The notes: generated by a model from the sequence alone, not told the origin. A DNA stretch of 46,631 nucleotides from Acidobacteriota bacterium (GCA_027624045.1 JAQBUE010000016.1:1-46631); one strand, 5' to 3'. Counted from the stretch's first letter, positions 14,243-22,749 are shown. A program made the numbers and translations.

Positions 14243-14616
14243 CAGAGCCCGCTCCCCACTACGCTCACTAGACCCTCGGCCTAGGGTTGACGGGAGTTGA
14301 TGAGCGAAACCAGCCGTACAACGGCTGGCCTAACTGACCCCAAGCCGCGTGAACGCGCCTGACGGCAAACCCTACAGTGGGATAGACCCGTTCACGACAA
14401 GAACGGGAACAGCCGAGCGGGTGATAGGCTGACGGCGCGACAACACGATGGCCGGCTCGCGCGGGTGGTGTCGACGACGGCGGCGAGGCGGGCTTTTTTG
14501 CCGAGGACGGGTCCGCCGGGAGTTGGTCGCGGGGGCTGCTCGGCATGATTTATGACTCTTATGCTTGCATTTCGGGAATACTTGTGGTCCGATAGAAACT
14601 CCTACTGAATAATACC
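14243..14616. other. Intergenic region with repeat copy
   Basis: 374 bp between the tail-like remnant and the TPR/barrel gene. It holds copy B of the 77-bp double-hairpin repeat (14304-14380). The remainder shows no gene, and no clear promoter was found before the GTG at 14617. Confidence 0.5.
14304..14380 (+). repeat. 77-bp double-hairpin repeat, copy B
   Basis: Matches 12554-12630 without gaps (67/77). Hairpin 1 (CCAGCCGT-ACA-ACGGCTGG, 14310-14328) is perfect; hairpin 2 has one mismatch. With copy A it brackets the XRE/tail-remnant islet as direct repeats about 1.67 kb apart. Confidence 0.8.
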
Positions 14617-16986
14617 GTGGCGGCCCTCCTATGGCTCGCCGTGCTGGCCTGTTTACCGCTAGCCGCGCAGATTTCGGATCCTGCTCCCGATCCCCTCGAA
14701 CAAGGTTATCGATCGCTCCGCGAGGGTGATGATGACGGTGCCGTGCTGTGGTTTCAGCGCGCGGCCGAGGGGCGTCCGGCGGGGGAAACGGCTTGGCGTG
14801 AACTTGCTTACGCCTACCTGCGGACAGGCCAGGAACAGCAGGCGCAGCAAGTCTTCGAGCAAGTTCTGGCGTCGGAACCGCCGGCGACGCGCATCGCGAT
14901 CGATCTCGCCTTCTCGTACCAACGCACGGGCGATATCGAGCGGGCCAAGTGGTGGTTCTCGCGGGTGGCCGAGTCCGATGACAAGAGCCTGCGGATGATC
15001 GCGCGGCGCGGTCTTGGTGAGCTCGAACGCCCGTCCGGCAAAGCCACGCCAGGCGATGCGGAACCGGACCCGCTTACGTCTGCTTACGCGGCGCTGGCCG
15101 CTAAAGATTACGCAACGGCCATCCCGCGCTTTCAAGATGCGGTGAAGCAATCTCCACAAAGCGCCTCGATTCGCAAGGAACTCGGATATACGTATTTGAA
15201 AATCGGCGAGGCCGCTTGGGCGCGGGAAATGTTCGAGCAGGCCGGCCGTCTGTCGCCTGACGGGCATACGGCGCTGGAACTCGCCTTTCTTCTTTACGAG
15301 ACCGGCGAGCAAGGCCGGGCGTTCGAAACATTCGGGCGCTTGCGGCAGAGTTCCGACCCGCAAGTAGCAGCGACGGCGCGCGGCACGTACGAACGCATCG
15401 ACGAAGAGTGGATGCGTGAAATCGCGCGCTGGGAGGCGGTGATCGCGGACGATCCCGTGAATCGCTCAGTGCAGCTCGAACTGGGCGATCTCTACGAGAA
15501 GCATGGACAGCCCGAGGACGCCGTCCAGCGTTACTTGGCGGCATGGCTGGTTCCCTCAGAGCAAGAGCGCGACCCGCTGCTATTGAAGCTGGCACGCGCA
15601 CGCCAAGCCGCCGGTGACAGCGACGGCGCAACGGGGGCCTGGCTGTTGGCGTCGCGGTCGCAAGAAACCCGCATCGCCGAAGAAGCGAAGGACCACCTGC
15701 CGGCGCGCTATCCCTACGCGGCCGAGTTTCGGCGCGCGCTGGAATTGAATCCGCGAGACACGGCTCTGCGCCGAGAGCTCGGCTACCTGTGGCTGGCCGT
15801 CGGCAACTCGGAAGAAGCGCGGCGGGAGTTCGAACTTGTCGTCGAGCAGGACCCTGACGACTTACTGGCAGCGGCGCAACTCGCCTTCCTGTATCTGGAG
15901 CGCAAGAACGAAGCGGCGGCTGTCGCCCTGCTGGAGCGCGCCCGCAACAGCACCGACGAAGACGTGGCGCGGCGGGCGCGGGAGAAACTCCAGGAGATCA
16001 GCGCGGCGCGGGCGCGTCCTGATCGTGAATTGGGCGAGCGGAGCCTGGAAGCGAGCTATCTCGAAGACGCTCGTGAGCAGCTTCTACGAGCCTATGAGAT
16101 GAATTCCGAAGATGACGCTGTTGCCTTGAAGCTGGGCATTGTTCACAACCTGCTGCGGCAAGATCGTGAGGCGCTGCGATGGTTTCAACGGGCATCAACG
16201 AGCCCTGACGCCGCTATCGCCGGGCAGGCTCGCCAAAGTTACGACAACCTTGCCGGGCAATTCCGCCGCGTGACGACAAGCGTGTGGATGTTTCCGTTCT
16301 TCTCAAGTCGATTCAAGGACGCTTTTCAGTATGCCCAGATCAAGAGCGAGTTCCGCTTCGACGGCCTGCCGGTGCGTCCGTATCTGTCGTTGCGCTTCGT
16401 CGGTGACGCGCGGCAGCAAAGCGGTGGCGCTGCTCCGCAGTTTCTCTCGGAAAGCTCGGTGATCGCCGGCGTTGGGCTGCGCACGCCGACGCGCCATGGT
16501 TTGACGCTTTGGGCCGAGGCCGGGGAGGCTTTGAACTATCTATCCGATCGTCCCCCCGGCGTCCCACGAGTCGGCCCCGACTACCGCGGCGGTGTGAACC
16601 TGGTTCGCGCGTGGGGGCCGAGTTTGGGCTCGCCGCGGGCCGGTGCGTTCATGGAAGGCAGCTTCGACGGCGTCTACCTGAGTCGCTTTGACGACAACGT
16701 GATTGGCTATGTGCAATTGAAGCCCGGCTATCGGCTGCGGCCGCGCGGCGATCTGAATGCGCAACTGTTCTGGAATCTCAATCTCACGCTTGATGCGAAC
16801 CGCGCCTACTGGGCCAACTACGTCGAGACAGGGCCGGGATTTCGGATGCGCGTTCCGGGAGTATCATCGCCAATGGACTTTTCGGTGAGCGTCGTGCGGG
16901 GAGTTCACCTGGAGAACGCGGGCAATCCGCGACGGCCGAATTACTACGACATTCGGGTTGGGCTTTGGTATTCGTTTGCGCTGTGA
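14617..16986 (+). CDS. TPR-repeat outer-membrane barrel protein, likely exopolysaccharide porin
   Basis: 789 residues from GTG 14617; no in-frame ATG gives a better start. Residues 1-18 are a signal peptide (AALLWLAVLACLPLAAQ). About residues 25-545 hold many TPR-like helical pairs (such as LAYAYLRTGQEQQAQQVFEQ). About 550-789 are predicted beta-barrel, with alternating aromatic/hydrophobic strands and a terminal aromatic stretch (YDIRVGLWYSFAL). TPR plus a C-terminal barrel is the design of PgaA, PelB, BcsC and NfrA-like outer-membrane proteins that export or receive polysaccharide. The next gene encodes a secreted hydrolase-like protein, paralleling PgaA-PgaB and PelB-PelA. No glycosyltransferase lies next to it, so the polymer and synthase are unknown. 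Confidence 0.75.
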   Translation: MAALLWLAVLACLPLAAQISDPAPDPLEQGYRSLREGDDDGAVLWFQRAAEGRPAGETAWRELAYAYLRTGQEQQAQQVFEQVLASEPPATRIAIDLAFSYQRTGDIERAKWWFSRVAESDDKSLRMIARRGLGELERPSGKATPGDAEPDPLTSAYAALAAKDYATAIPRFQDAVKQSPQSASIRKELGYTYLKIGEAAWAREMFEQAGRLSPDGHTALELAFLLYETGEQGRAFETFGRLRQSSDPQVAATARGTYERIDEEWMREIARWEAVIADDPVNRSVQLELGDLYEKHGQPEDAVQRYLAAWLVPSEQERDPLLLKLARARQAAGDSDGATGAWLLASRSQETRIAEEAKDHLPARYPYAAEFRRALELNPRDTALRRELGYLWLAVGNSEEARREFELVVEQDPDDLLAAAQLAFLYLERKNEAAAVALLERARNSTDEDVARRAREKLQEISAARARPDRELGERSLEASYLEDAREQLLRAYEMNSEDDAVALKLGIVHNLLRQDREALRWFQRASTSPDAAIAGQARQSYDNLAGQFRRVTTSVWMFPFFSSRFKDAFQYAQIKSEFRFDGLPVRPYLSLRFVGDARQQSGGAAPQFLSESSVIAGVGLRTPTRHGLTLWAEAGEALNYLSDRPPGVPRVGPDYRGGVNLVRAWGPSLGSPRAGAFMEGSFDGVYLSRFDDNVIGYVQLKPGYRLRPRGDLNAQLFWNLNLTLDANRAYWANYVETGPGFRMRVPGVSSPMDFSVSVVRGVHLENAGNPRRPNYYDIRVGLWYSFAL

Positions 16987-17014
16987 TGGTAAGAGCGGAT
17001 GGCGGAGGGGCCGC

Positions 17015-17035
17015 GGGCACGGTATGCCGTGTCCC
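17015..17035 (+). repeat. REP-like palindrome between the TPR/barrel and hydrolase genes
   Basis: GGG-CACGG-TATG-CCGTG-T-CCC folds into an 8-bp stem with a single bulged T. Similar GGGCACGG...CCGTGCCC palindromes are, as I recall, common dispersed repeats in many genomes. It overlaps the annotated ATG (17024) of the downstream gene, which casts doubt on that start. Confidence 0.5.
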
Positions 17036-19030
17036 TACTTTTTCAACGTGAGGAGTTTGGCGGCGGTGCTGGTTGTGGTGCTGTCGTTTCCGGCTTGGGC
17101 TGGTGATTTGGATTTGGATGCGGCTTCGCTACCTGATCTGAAGGTTCAAGTGGCCGATCCGGCGGTGTGGCGAGGGCTGTTGAAAAGCGTGGGGTTGGAG
17201 CCTACGACGGGAGCGGCGCGGTTTCGGATTCTGATTGCTGATGACCCGGCCGCGGCCGAGCTCGGATTCCTCGCTACTGACCGGCGGGTTCAGGTGGCGA
17301 GTGTCGTCGAGGAGCGTGAGCCGGGCTTGCGCATCGTGTGGGAAGATCCGCGCGACCTGCCGATTTACGAAGTCCCCCCAGGGGCTACGGTATTCACGCG
17401 GGAGAAGCGGACGGGGGCTCCGTTGCTGGCGGGGTTGCGGCGCGGTTCCGGCGGCGCACTGTGGGCGGCGGCCGAGCCGGGAGTGGAAGGTTACGAACGC
17501 TACCCTTACCTGCTGCATGCGCTGGTCGATCTCGGACTGCGGCTGCCGTTCCGGGATGACCGGAGGCACGTCTTTTTTGACTCGTCGTACCGCCAGCGGG
17601 TTGACCTCGACTACATGGCGGCGCGCTGGCGGGCGGGTGGCGTGCAAGCCCTGCACATCGCGGCCTGGCATTTCACGGGAGTGCAGTCGGGGCCGGGGCT
17701 GGGGCTGGGGTTGGGCGGCGAGGATTATCTCGATCACCTAATCAGCGCCTGCCACCGCGAGGGCATTCTGGCCTACGCCTGGCTCGAACTGCCGCACGTG
17801 AGCGAGGTGTTCTGGACGGGGCATCCGGAGTGTCGGGAGCAGACGGCGACGTTGCAGGACGCGCGCCTGGACTGGCGAAAACTGATCAACCTGGCTGATC
17901 CAGCGTGCTTTGCGAGCGCCGCCGAGAGCATTCAGGACTTACTCGGGCGGCACGACTGGGATGGCGTGAATCTGGCTGAGCTTTATTTCGAGTCGCTACA
18001 TGGGCCGTCGAATCCGGCGCGATTCACGCCGATGAACGCGTGGGTACGGGACGACTACCGGCAGCGGCGCGGAGTCGATCCGCTGCAACTTTTCGCGGAA
18101 GACTCGCCACTGTTCTGGAGCCGCAATCGCGAGGCCTGGATGGACTTTGCGGAGTACCGCTCGGCTCTGACGTTGCGGCTGCAAAAAGAGTGGCTGCAAC
18201 TTCTGCGGACGCAGCACCCTGGGCTCGACCTGATGGTGACTCAGATCGACGACCGCCTCGATCCGCGGATGAAGGAATATCTCGGAGCGGATGCCGCCTC
18301 ACTGTTGCCGCTTGCCGAGCCATACGGCTTCCGCCTGGTGATCGAAGATCCCGCTACGCTGTGGGACCGAGGCCCCGGCCGCTACACCGACATTGCCGCG
18401 CGTTACCGGTCTCTCACTTCCGATCCCGATCGGCTTGCTATCGATATCAATATCGTCGAGCGCTATCAGCAAACCTATCCCACGCGGAAGCAGGTTGGCG
18501 GGGAACTGTTCCGGCTGCTGCACGCCGCCGGGGAGGCGTTCTCACAGGTCTTGCTTTACTTTGAACACTCGATATCGCGGCCTGACTGGGGGCTGCTGCC
18601 CAATGCGGTCGCCGGAGTCAGCGCGCGGGAGACGGAAGAAGGGTTGCTAGTCGAAACCGCGCGGCCGGCCGGTCTTTCGTGGAGCAGCCCGGTTGCGGTG
18701 AATGGCCAACTCTGGCCCGTGTCTGATGGGTCAACCGTGTGGCTCCCGGCCGGCCGCCACACCATTTCGGCTGCCGCTGAGAATCCGCCCTTGATGCTAT
18801 TACGTCTGACGGCGGATCTCATGGGCGCCTCGGTTGCCTCTTCCGGCCTGCGATTCAGTTATCGCTCCCCCAGCCGCACAATCGCCCTTGTAAGCCTCAA
18901 ACCGCAAAGCGTCACGGTGAATGGCAGGGCGTTGCAAGCGCCGATTCTCAAAGGCCGGAATCATTGGGCGGTGCTGTTGCCGCAAGGACGCAACGACGTG
19001 CTCATTCACGCAGGGGGTCTGGTACGATAA
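17024..19030 (+). CDS. Secreted glycoside-hydrolase-like protein
   Basis: About 668 residues. A signal peptide is clear (SLAAVLVVVLSFPAWAGD). I list ATG 17024, with GGAGGGG 13 bases upstream, but GTG 17048 would start exactly at the signal peptide and avoid the palindrome. An N-terminal alpha/beta domain (about 30-190) precedes a TIM-barrel-like core (about 190-500). That core has strands ending in acidic residues: ILAYAWLELPHV, DWDGVNLAELYFES and DLMVTQIDDRLD. A beta-rich tail follows. The layout recalls glycosyl-hydrolase-like domains of PelA or PgaB, but I cannot assign a family. Pairing with the upstream TPR/barrel gene suggests it trims or modifies an exported polysaccharide in the periplasm. 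Confidence 0.7.
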   Translation: MPCPYFFNVRSLAAVLVVVLSFPAWAGDLDLDAASLPDLKVQVADPAVWRGLLKSVGLEPTTGAARFRILIADDPAAAELGFLATDRRVQVASVVEEREPGLRIVWEDPRDLPIYEVPPGATVFTREKRTGAPLLAGLRRGSGGALWAAAEPGVEGYERYPYLLHALVDLGLRLPFRDDRRHVFFDSSYRQRVDLDYMAARWRAGGVQALHIAAWHFTGVQSGPGLGLGLGGEDYLDHLISACHREGILAYAWLELPHVSEVFWTGHPECREQTATLQDARLDWRKLINLADPACFASAAESIQDLLGRHDWDGVNLAELYFESLHGPSNPARFTPMNAWVRDDYRQRRGVDPLQLFAEDSPLFWSRNREAWMDFAEYRSALTLRLQKEWLQLLRTQHPGLDLMVTQIDDRLDPRMKEYLGADAASLLPLAEPYGFRLVIEDPATLWDRGPGRYTDIAARYRSLTSDPDRLAIDINIVERYQQTYPTRKQVGGELFRLLHAAGEAFSQVLLYFEHSISRPDWGLLPNAVAGVSARETEEGLLVETARPAGLSWSSPVAVNGQLWPVSDGSTVWLPAGRHTISAAAENPPLMLLRLTADLMGASVASSGLRFSYRSPSRTIALVSLKPQSVTVNGRALQAPILKGRNHWAVLLPQGRNDVLIHAGGLVR

Positions 19031-19036
19031 GGCCTC

Positions 19037-19432
19037 ATGCCGGAGCAAGAGACTCCCCAGATCCCCGAGCGTCTTTTTTTTCGCATCGGGGACGTGAGTC
19101 AATTAGCCGGTGTGGAAGCCTATGTTTTGCGCTTCTGGGAAGGCGAGTTCCCTTCTCTCTCACCTAAGAAAACCTCAAGCGGGCAGCGCCAGTATCGACG
19201 CAAGGATGTCGAGATGGTGCTGGAAATCAAGCGGCTGCTCTACGATGAGGGTTACACGATCGTCGGCGCCCGCAAAGCGATGCGAGCGCGCTCGAAGAAG
19301 AAGAGAAGGCCCGCCCAGCGCGAGCAAGCGCCTTTGCTTTTCCCGAGCCCTCCATCAAACGATGGTGGGCCCGATCTGAGCGGCATCAAGAAGGAACTGC
19401 GCGAGATTCTCGCGATGCTCAAGAAAGCCTGA
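19037..19432 (+). CDS. MerR-family transcriptional regulator
   Basis: 131 residues. The N-terminal winged HTH is typical: FRIGDVSQLAGVEAYVLRFWE (about residues 14-34) and GQRQYRRKDVEMVLEIKRLL (about 49-68). The C-terminal part is a basic stretch (RSKKKRRP) and a short amphipathic helix ending IKKELREILAMLKKA, probably for dimerisation. It lacks the cysteines of metal-sensing MerR proteins, so the effector is unknown. It starts 6 bases after the hydrolase-like gene and 12 bases before surE, so the genes are probably co-transcribed. Confidence 0.93.
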   Translation: MPEQETPQIPERLFFRIGDVSQLAGVEAYVLRFWEGEFPSLSPKKTSSGQRQYRRKDVEMVLEIKRLLYDEGYTIVGARKAMRARSKKKRRPAQREQAPLLFPSPPSNDGGPDLSGIKKELREILAMLKKA

Positions 19433-19444
19433 TCCGGTCGAGGC

Positions 19445-20200
19445 ATGCTTCGCATTCTTCTTACGAACGACGACGGCATTGATGCGCAGGGCCTGCACGT
19501 GCTGGAAGCGGCTGTCGCCGGCCTGGGCGAGATTCACGTTGTTGCGCCGTTGACCGAGCAGAGCGGCACCAGCCGGGCGATCACGCTGCGGCGTCCGCTG
19601 CGTTACGAGACCAGAGGTGTTCGACGCTACGCGGTCGAAGGAACACCAGCTGACACGGTGATGATGGCAATCAGTCAGATCCTTGGTTTTCAGCCGGATC
19701 TGGCGATCTCGGGTATCAATAGCGGGCCCAACCTGGGCGAAAACATTTACTATTCGGGCACCGTTGCGGCCGCCGCCGAAGCAGCTAAGTACGGTGTTCC
19801 GGCGATCGCTCTGTCAGTGAACGCCCGCAGCGACATTGACTACTTGGCTACGGCCGAGTTCGGAGCGCGCCTGGCCGCGAAGGTGATCGAAGACGGCTTG
19901 CCCGCGGGCGTCGCGCTCAACGTGAACGTGCCGCATCCGTGGGATGGCGGCATCGAGATCACGAGGCAGAGCCGCAGAATCTCACGAAGCGTGATGATCG
20001 AGACCGCCGATCCGCATGGCAGGCCCTACTACTGGATGCACGAAGAAGTGCCGCTCGCTGATGCCGAACCCGGCACTGATTACGCGGCTATTCGCGACGG
20101 ACATATTTCGATTACCCCGATCCGCTTCGACCACACCGAAGAAGCGCTGCTGGAACCGCTCAAGCGATCTGTCGTGGCCTCGCTGCTCCAGACGCGCTAA
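19445..20200 (+). CDS. surE: 5'-nucleotidase SurE
   Basis: 251 residues, standard SurE length. The metal-binding N-terminus RILLTNDDGIDAQGL holds the Asp-Asp pair, and SGINSGPNLGENIYYSGTVA (about residues 92-111) is the second active-site block. VVAPLTEQSGTSRAITL and VEGTPADTV are further family boxes. SurE dephosphorylates nucleoside 5' and 3' monophosphates and short polyphosphate. It closely follows the MerR gene. A possible stem (20216-20251) lies just beyond its stop. Confidence 0.96.
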   Translation: MLRILLTNDDGIDAQGLHVLEAAVAGLGEIHVVAPLTEQSGTSRAITLRRPLRYETRGVRRYAVEGTPADTVMMAISQILGFQPDLAISGINSGPNLGENIYYSGTVAAAAEAAKYGVPAIALSVNARSDIDYLATAEFGARLAAKVIEDGLPAGVALNVNVPHPWDGGIEITRQSRRISRSVMIETADPHGRPYYWMHEEVPLADAEPGTDYAAIRDGHISITPIRFDHTEEALLEPLKRSVVASLLQTR

Positions 20201-20215
20201 CCTCAATCACGCCGG

Positions 20216-20251
20216 GTAGCGGAGCCACGACGTGTCATGCCGAGCCGCTAC
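20216..20251 (+). repeat. Hairpin after surE
   Basis: GTAGCGG (20216-20222) pairs perfectly with CCGCTAC (20245-20251) across 22 bases that themselves contain GACGTGTC. It sits in the 69-bp gap between surE and the Mur-ligase-like gene. No T-run follows, so it is not a standard intrinsic terminator. Confidence 0.35.
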
Positions 20252-20269
20252 GTTACCCTCCAATAGCCG

Positions 20270-21607
20270 ATGATCAGGGAGTTCATCCAGCGCTACTTCA
20301 AGCCTAGTCCGACGGGCGACCCGCCTCAAGTGGTGGGGTTCGTCATCGAAGCGCTCGCCGCCGTCTGGCGCCGTCTGTTATTCCGGACCACGTTCATCGC
20401 AATTACGGGGAGCCTGGGCAAGACCACGGCGAAGGAATGTCTGGCGGGCCTGCTGGCTTCACAGGCCCCAACGGTATCGTCGTGGCGAACCCAGAACAGC
20501 GGCGCTGGCGTGGCTGGAAGTATCCTGCGGGCGCGCCCCTGGCATCGCTTCGCGGTGATTGAGTTGGGCGCCTACACGGCGGGGGAACTGGCGAAGGCGT
20601 CGCGGCTCGTTCGGCCTCACATTGCTGTCGTCCTCAACGTGGCACGCACGCACACTGATCAGTTTCAGAGTCTGGAAGATACGGCGGCGGAAAAGGCCGG
20701 CATTTTCGCGGGAGTCGGACCGGCGGGCACTGTGCTGCTCAATGGCGATGACCCTTTGGTGCGGCAAATGGCCGGCAAGACAGAGCGGGCGGTGCGCTTC
20801 TTCGGGACGTCTGATGATCTCGATTTCCGGGCGGACCAGGTAACGGCGGGTTGGCCGGATCGGCTGCGGTTCCGGTTCCATGACGGCAACGAATCGATCA
20901 TGGTGAAGACACCTTACGTCGGTACGCACTGGGTGCCGTCGGTGCTGGCAGCGCTGGCGGCCGCCCGAGTGTGCGGACTCAAACTCGCGGACATCCCCGC
21001 TTCACTGGCGCAGGCTAGACCTTTCGACGCCCGCGTGGAACCGGTAACAATGCCTAACGGCGTCATATTCCTGCGTGATGAATACAACGGCTCCATCGAT
21101 TCGTTCGTTCCCGCATTGGAGGTCATGCGAACGGCGCGGGCGCGACGCCGGGTGCTCGTCGTGAGTGACCTATCGGATAGCAAGAAGCGCCGCCGGCAGC
21201 GGGCAGGCTTCCTGGGCCGAGAGGCCGCCGAGGTGGCGGAAGCCGCCGTTTTTGTGGGCGAGTCAGCCACCCATGCCGAGCGGGCCGCCACCGAAGCGGG
21301 TATGGCAGAGGAAAACGTCCACGCATTCGCCGCACTTGGGGACGCCTCCGAGTTTCTAAAAACCTTTCTGCAACCCGGTGACCTGGTATTGCTCAAGGGC
21401 AGAGCCACTCATCACCTGTCCCGGTTATTTTTCGCGCAACTAGGCGCGGTCGACTGCTGGAAGCCTGTTTGCTCGAAAAACATGCTGTGTGACATCTGCC
21501 GTGAACTGGGCCCTGCCGGCAAGATGAAAGACCAAGCGCCCCCGGTACCAGCTACGTGGGAGTCCGCAGAGGGATCTTTGCCGCCAGGGCACGCTGCGGA
21601 GGCGTAG
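20270..21607 (+). CDS. Mur-ligase-family protein (MurF-like) with C-terminal Cys motif
   Basis: 445 residues. The ATP-binding P-loop of Mur ligases is intact: ITGSLGKTTAKE (about residues 45-56). IELGAYTAGELAKASRLV and VLNVARTHTDQFQSLEDTA-EKAGIF correspond to the central-domain boxes, and LRDEYNGSIDSFVPALEVM to the third box (DxYNANP in MurF). Several positions differ from true MurF: NSGAGVAGSI replaces the usual N-x-N-N-x-IG block. A C-terminal extension carries CWKPVCSKNMLCDIC, four cysteines that could bind a metal. A true murF would be expected in a dcw cluster, not next to surE. It may therefore ligate amino acids to a different polymer, such as a capsule or poly-amino acid; that is inference. 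Confidence 0.8.
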   Translation: MIREFIQRYFKPSPTGDPPQVVGFVIEALAAVWRRLLFRTTFIAITGSLGKTTAKECLAGLLASQAPTVSSWRTQNSGAGVAGSILRARPWHRFAVIELGAYTAGELAKASRLVRPHIAVVLNVARTHTDQFQSLEDTAAEKAGIFAGVGPAGTVLLNGDDPLVRQMAGKTERAVRFFGTSDDLDFRADQVTAGWPDRLRFRFHDGNESIMVKTPYVGTHWVPSVLAALAAARVCGLKLADIPASLAQARPFDARVEPVTMPNGVIFLRDEYNGSIDSFVPALEVMRTARARRRVLVVSDLSDSKKRRRQRAGFLGREAAEVAEAAVFVGESATHAERAATEAGMAEENVHAFAALGDASEFLKTFLQPGDLVLLKGRATHHLSRLFFAQLGAVDCWKPVCSKNMLCDICRELGPAGKMKDQAPPVPATWESAEGSLPPGHAAEA

Positions 21608-21731
21608 AGACGGCCGCGGATCGAAACTGAGCTGGAATCACCGAACGCATCGAAATCGTTCTTTCTCTTTGTAGCAGTGAAGCACCTGCTATCGGGCTCT
21701 GTCCCTCAAAAGCCCTCAAAAGCTAGCCGTC

Positions 21732-22139
21732 CTACGCCGCAAGCAGGAGCTGGCCAAGAAAAGAGAGAATAAGGGCGTATCCCACCGCGACGAACAGGAC
21801 TTTACCGAGAAAGAAGCTGTTGGTGGGCCAATTGATCGCAGCTGGAGCCTTGAAATCTGTTTGCATGGGTGTTCCCGCCTTTTCCTTTAGACGGTGGAGC
21901 ATGCCCCAGGCAATTGTTCCGTAAAGGTATTGAAGGAAGTCTAAGACGAGTGAAACAAGGATACAGATCCCCGACCAGAGGAGAATGCTGGGAATCCTTA
22001 GGTCAGTACTTCCCGGCGTCCCCGCTTGGGCCTTGAACACCCAGATGATCGCGATTCCCGCGAAACACAGCCTGCGGACGTTGTCGCTGGTTTGGCCGCT
22101 GAAGTCCCGGTAGGCTTTCAGGCAGTCATCGCGAGTCAT
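21732..22139 (-). CDS. Small three-helix membrane protein of unknown function
   Basis: 135 residues. It begins MTRDDCLKAYRDFSGQTSDN, then a hydrophobic segment LCFAGIAIIWVFKA (about 25-38). A long second one, IPSILLWSGICILVSLVLDF, lies around 50-70, and a third (KVLFVAVGYALILSFLGQLL) ends the protein. The N-terminal block looks conserved (xxCLKxYxxxSGxxSDxxRxLxFAGIAxIWxFK), and I believe I have seen it in unannotated proteins of other phyla, but no name comes to mind. It is the last gene of a possible three-frame minus-strand unit (22749 to 21732). Confidence 0.7.
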   Translation of the reverse strand: MTRDDCLKAYRDFSGQTSDNVRRLCFAGIAIIWVFKAQAGTPGSTDLRIPSILLWSGICILVSLVLDFLQYLYGTIAWGMLHRLKEKAGTPMQTDFKAPAAINWPTNSFFLGKVLFVAVGYALILSFLGQLLLAA

Positions 22140-22145
22140 GGCTTG

Positions 22146-22277
22146 CTACCGCTGCTCTTGACGCCTCGGGGCGTCCCTTGTACCTGTACTGTCGGTACCG
22201 CCCTGTTGAGGACTGGGCTGTGGGTCGGGTTGGCGCGTGGGCTCTGAAGGCTTCTGTGACTCTTGTGTGGACGACAT
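22146..22277 (-). CDS. Possible 43-residue Pro/Gln-rich small protein
   Basis: A frame from ATG 22277 to a TAG six bases before the start of the membrane-protein gene. It is polar and disordered (SSTQESQKPSEPTRQPDPQP), ending GGTDSTGTRDAPRRQEQR. Its TDSTGTR segment repeats the C-terminus of the upstream coiled-coil frame, because a 24-bp sequence is duplicated at 22180-22203 and 22325-22348 (20/24). No strong ribosome-binding site is present. It could be a real small gene or the remains of a longer C-terminus. Confidence 0.3.
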   Translation of the reverse strand: MSSTQESQKPSEPTRQPDPQPSPQQGGTDSTGTRDAPRRQEQR

Positions 22278-22302
22278 GGGTGGCTCGTTGATTACCCTCA
22301 AG

Positions 22303-22749
22303 TCAAAAAGGTCTCGGTCTGCGCGTGCCTGTGCTGTCGGTCTCGCCCCCAAGTAGTTTAGCAGCGATCTGGCATGCCTGATCGAGTGCCGTAGCGACGC
22401 TGGCAAGATTCTCGGCGATGAGGACTGAGGCCCGGAGCCGACGGCCTCGTCGCTGGAGTTCCGCGTTTTTCTGACGGACCTCATGCGAGATTGGCCCTGC
22501 ATGACCAACCCATTCCTGTCTAGCACTCTTGACTAGTTCACCGATCTGGCGTTCCAATCTTCGGGCCGGGCGTCGCACTCGAGCCGCGTCTTGCTCTCGC
22601 CCTGCGATGCGTAGGTCAAGTTCGAGCCGAAGGGCTGTCCGCCTGGTTTTCAAAAGCTCGTCAACCAGCGCCCGGCCCTCTGCTCCACTTATTGACATGA
22701 TTCGTTTGCTGCCAGTAGGCCGCTGGCCCCCCCCATCAGCAGCCTGCAC
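22303..22749 (-). CDS. Hypothetical coiled-coil protein
   Basis: 148 residues from GTG 22749, with GAGGG six bases upstream; ATG 22698 (MSISGAEGRALVDELL) is an alternative. The chain is almost wholly helical and charged: RRTALRLELDLRIAGREQDA, then LERQIGELVKSARQEW and IAENLASVATALDQACQIAA. This gives a coiled-coil or four-helix-bundle pattern. The C-terminus GGETDSTGTRRPRPF is echoed in the next frame. No family recognised. It is probably the first gene of a small unit with the downstream membrane protein. Confidence 0.5.
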   Translation of the reverse strand: MQAADGGGQRPTGSKRIMSISGAEGRALVDELLKTRRTALRLELDLRIAGREQDAARVRRPARRLERQIGELVKSARQEWVGHAGPISHEVRQKNAELQRRGRRLRASVLIAENLASVATALDQACQIAAKLLGGETDSTGTRRPRPF

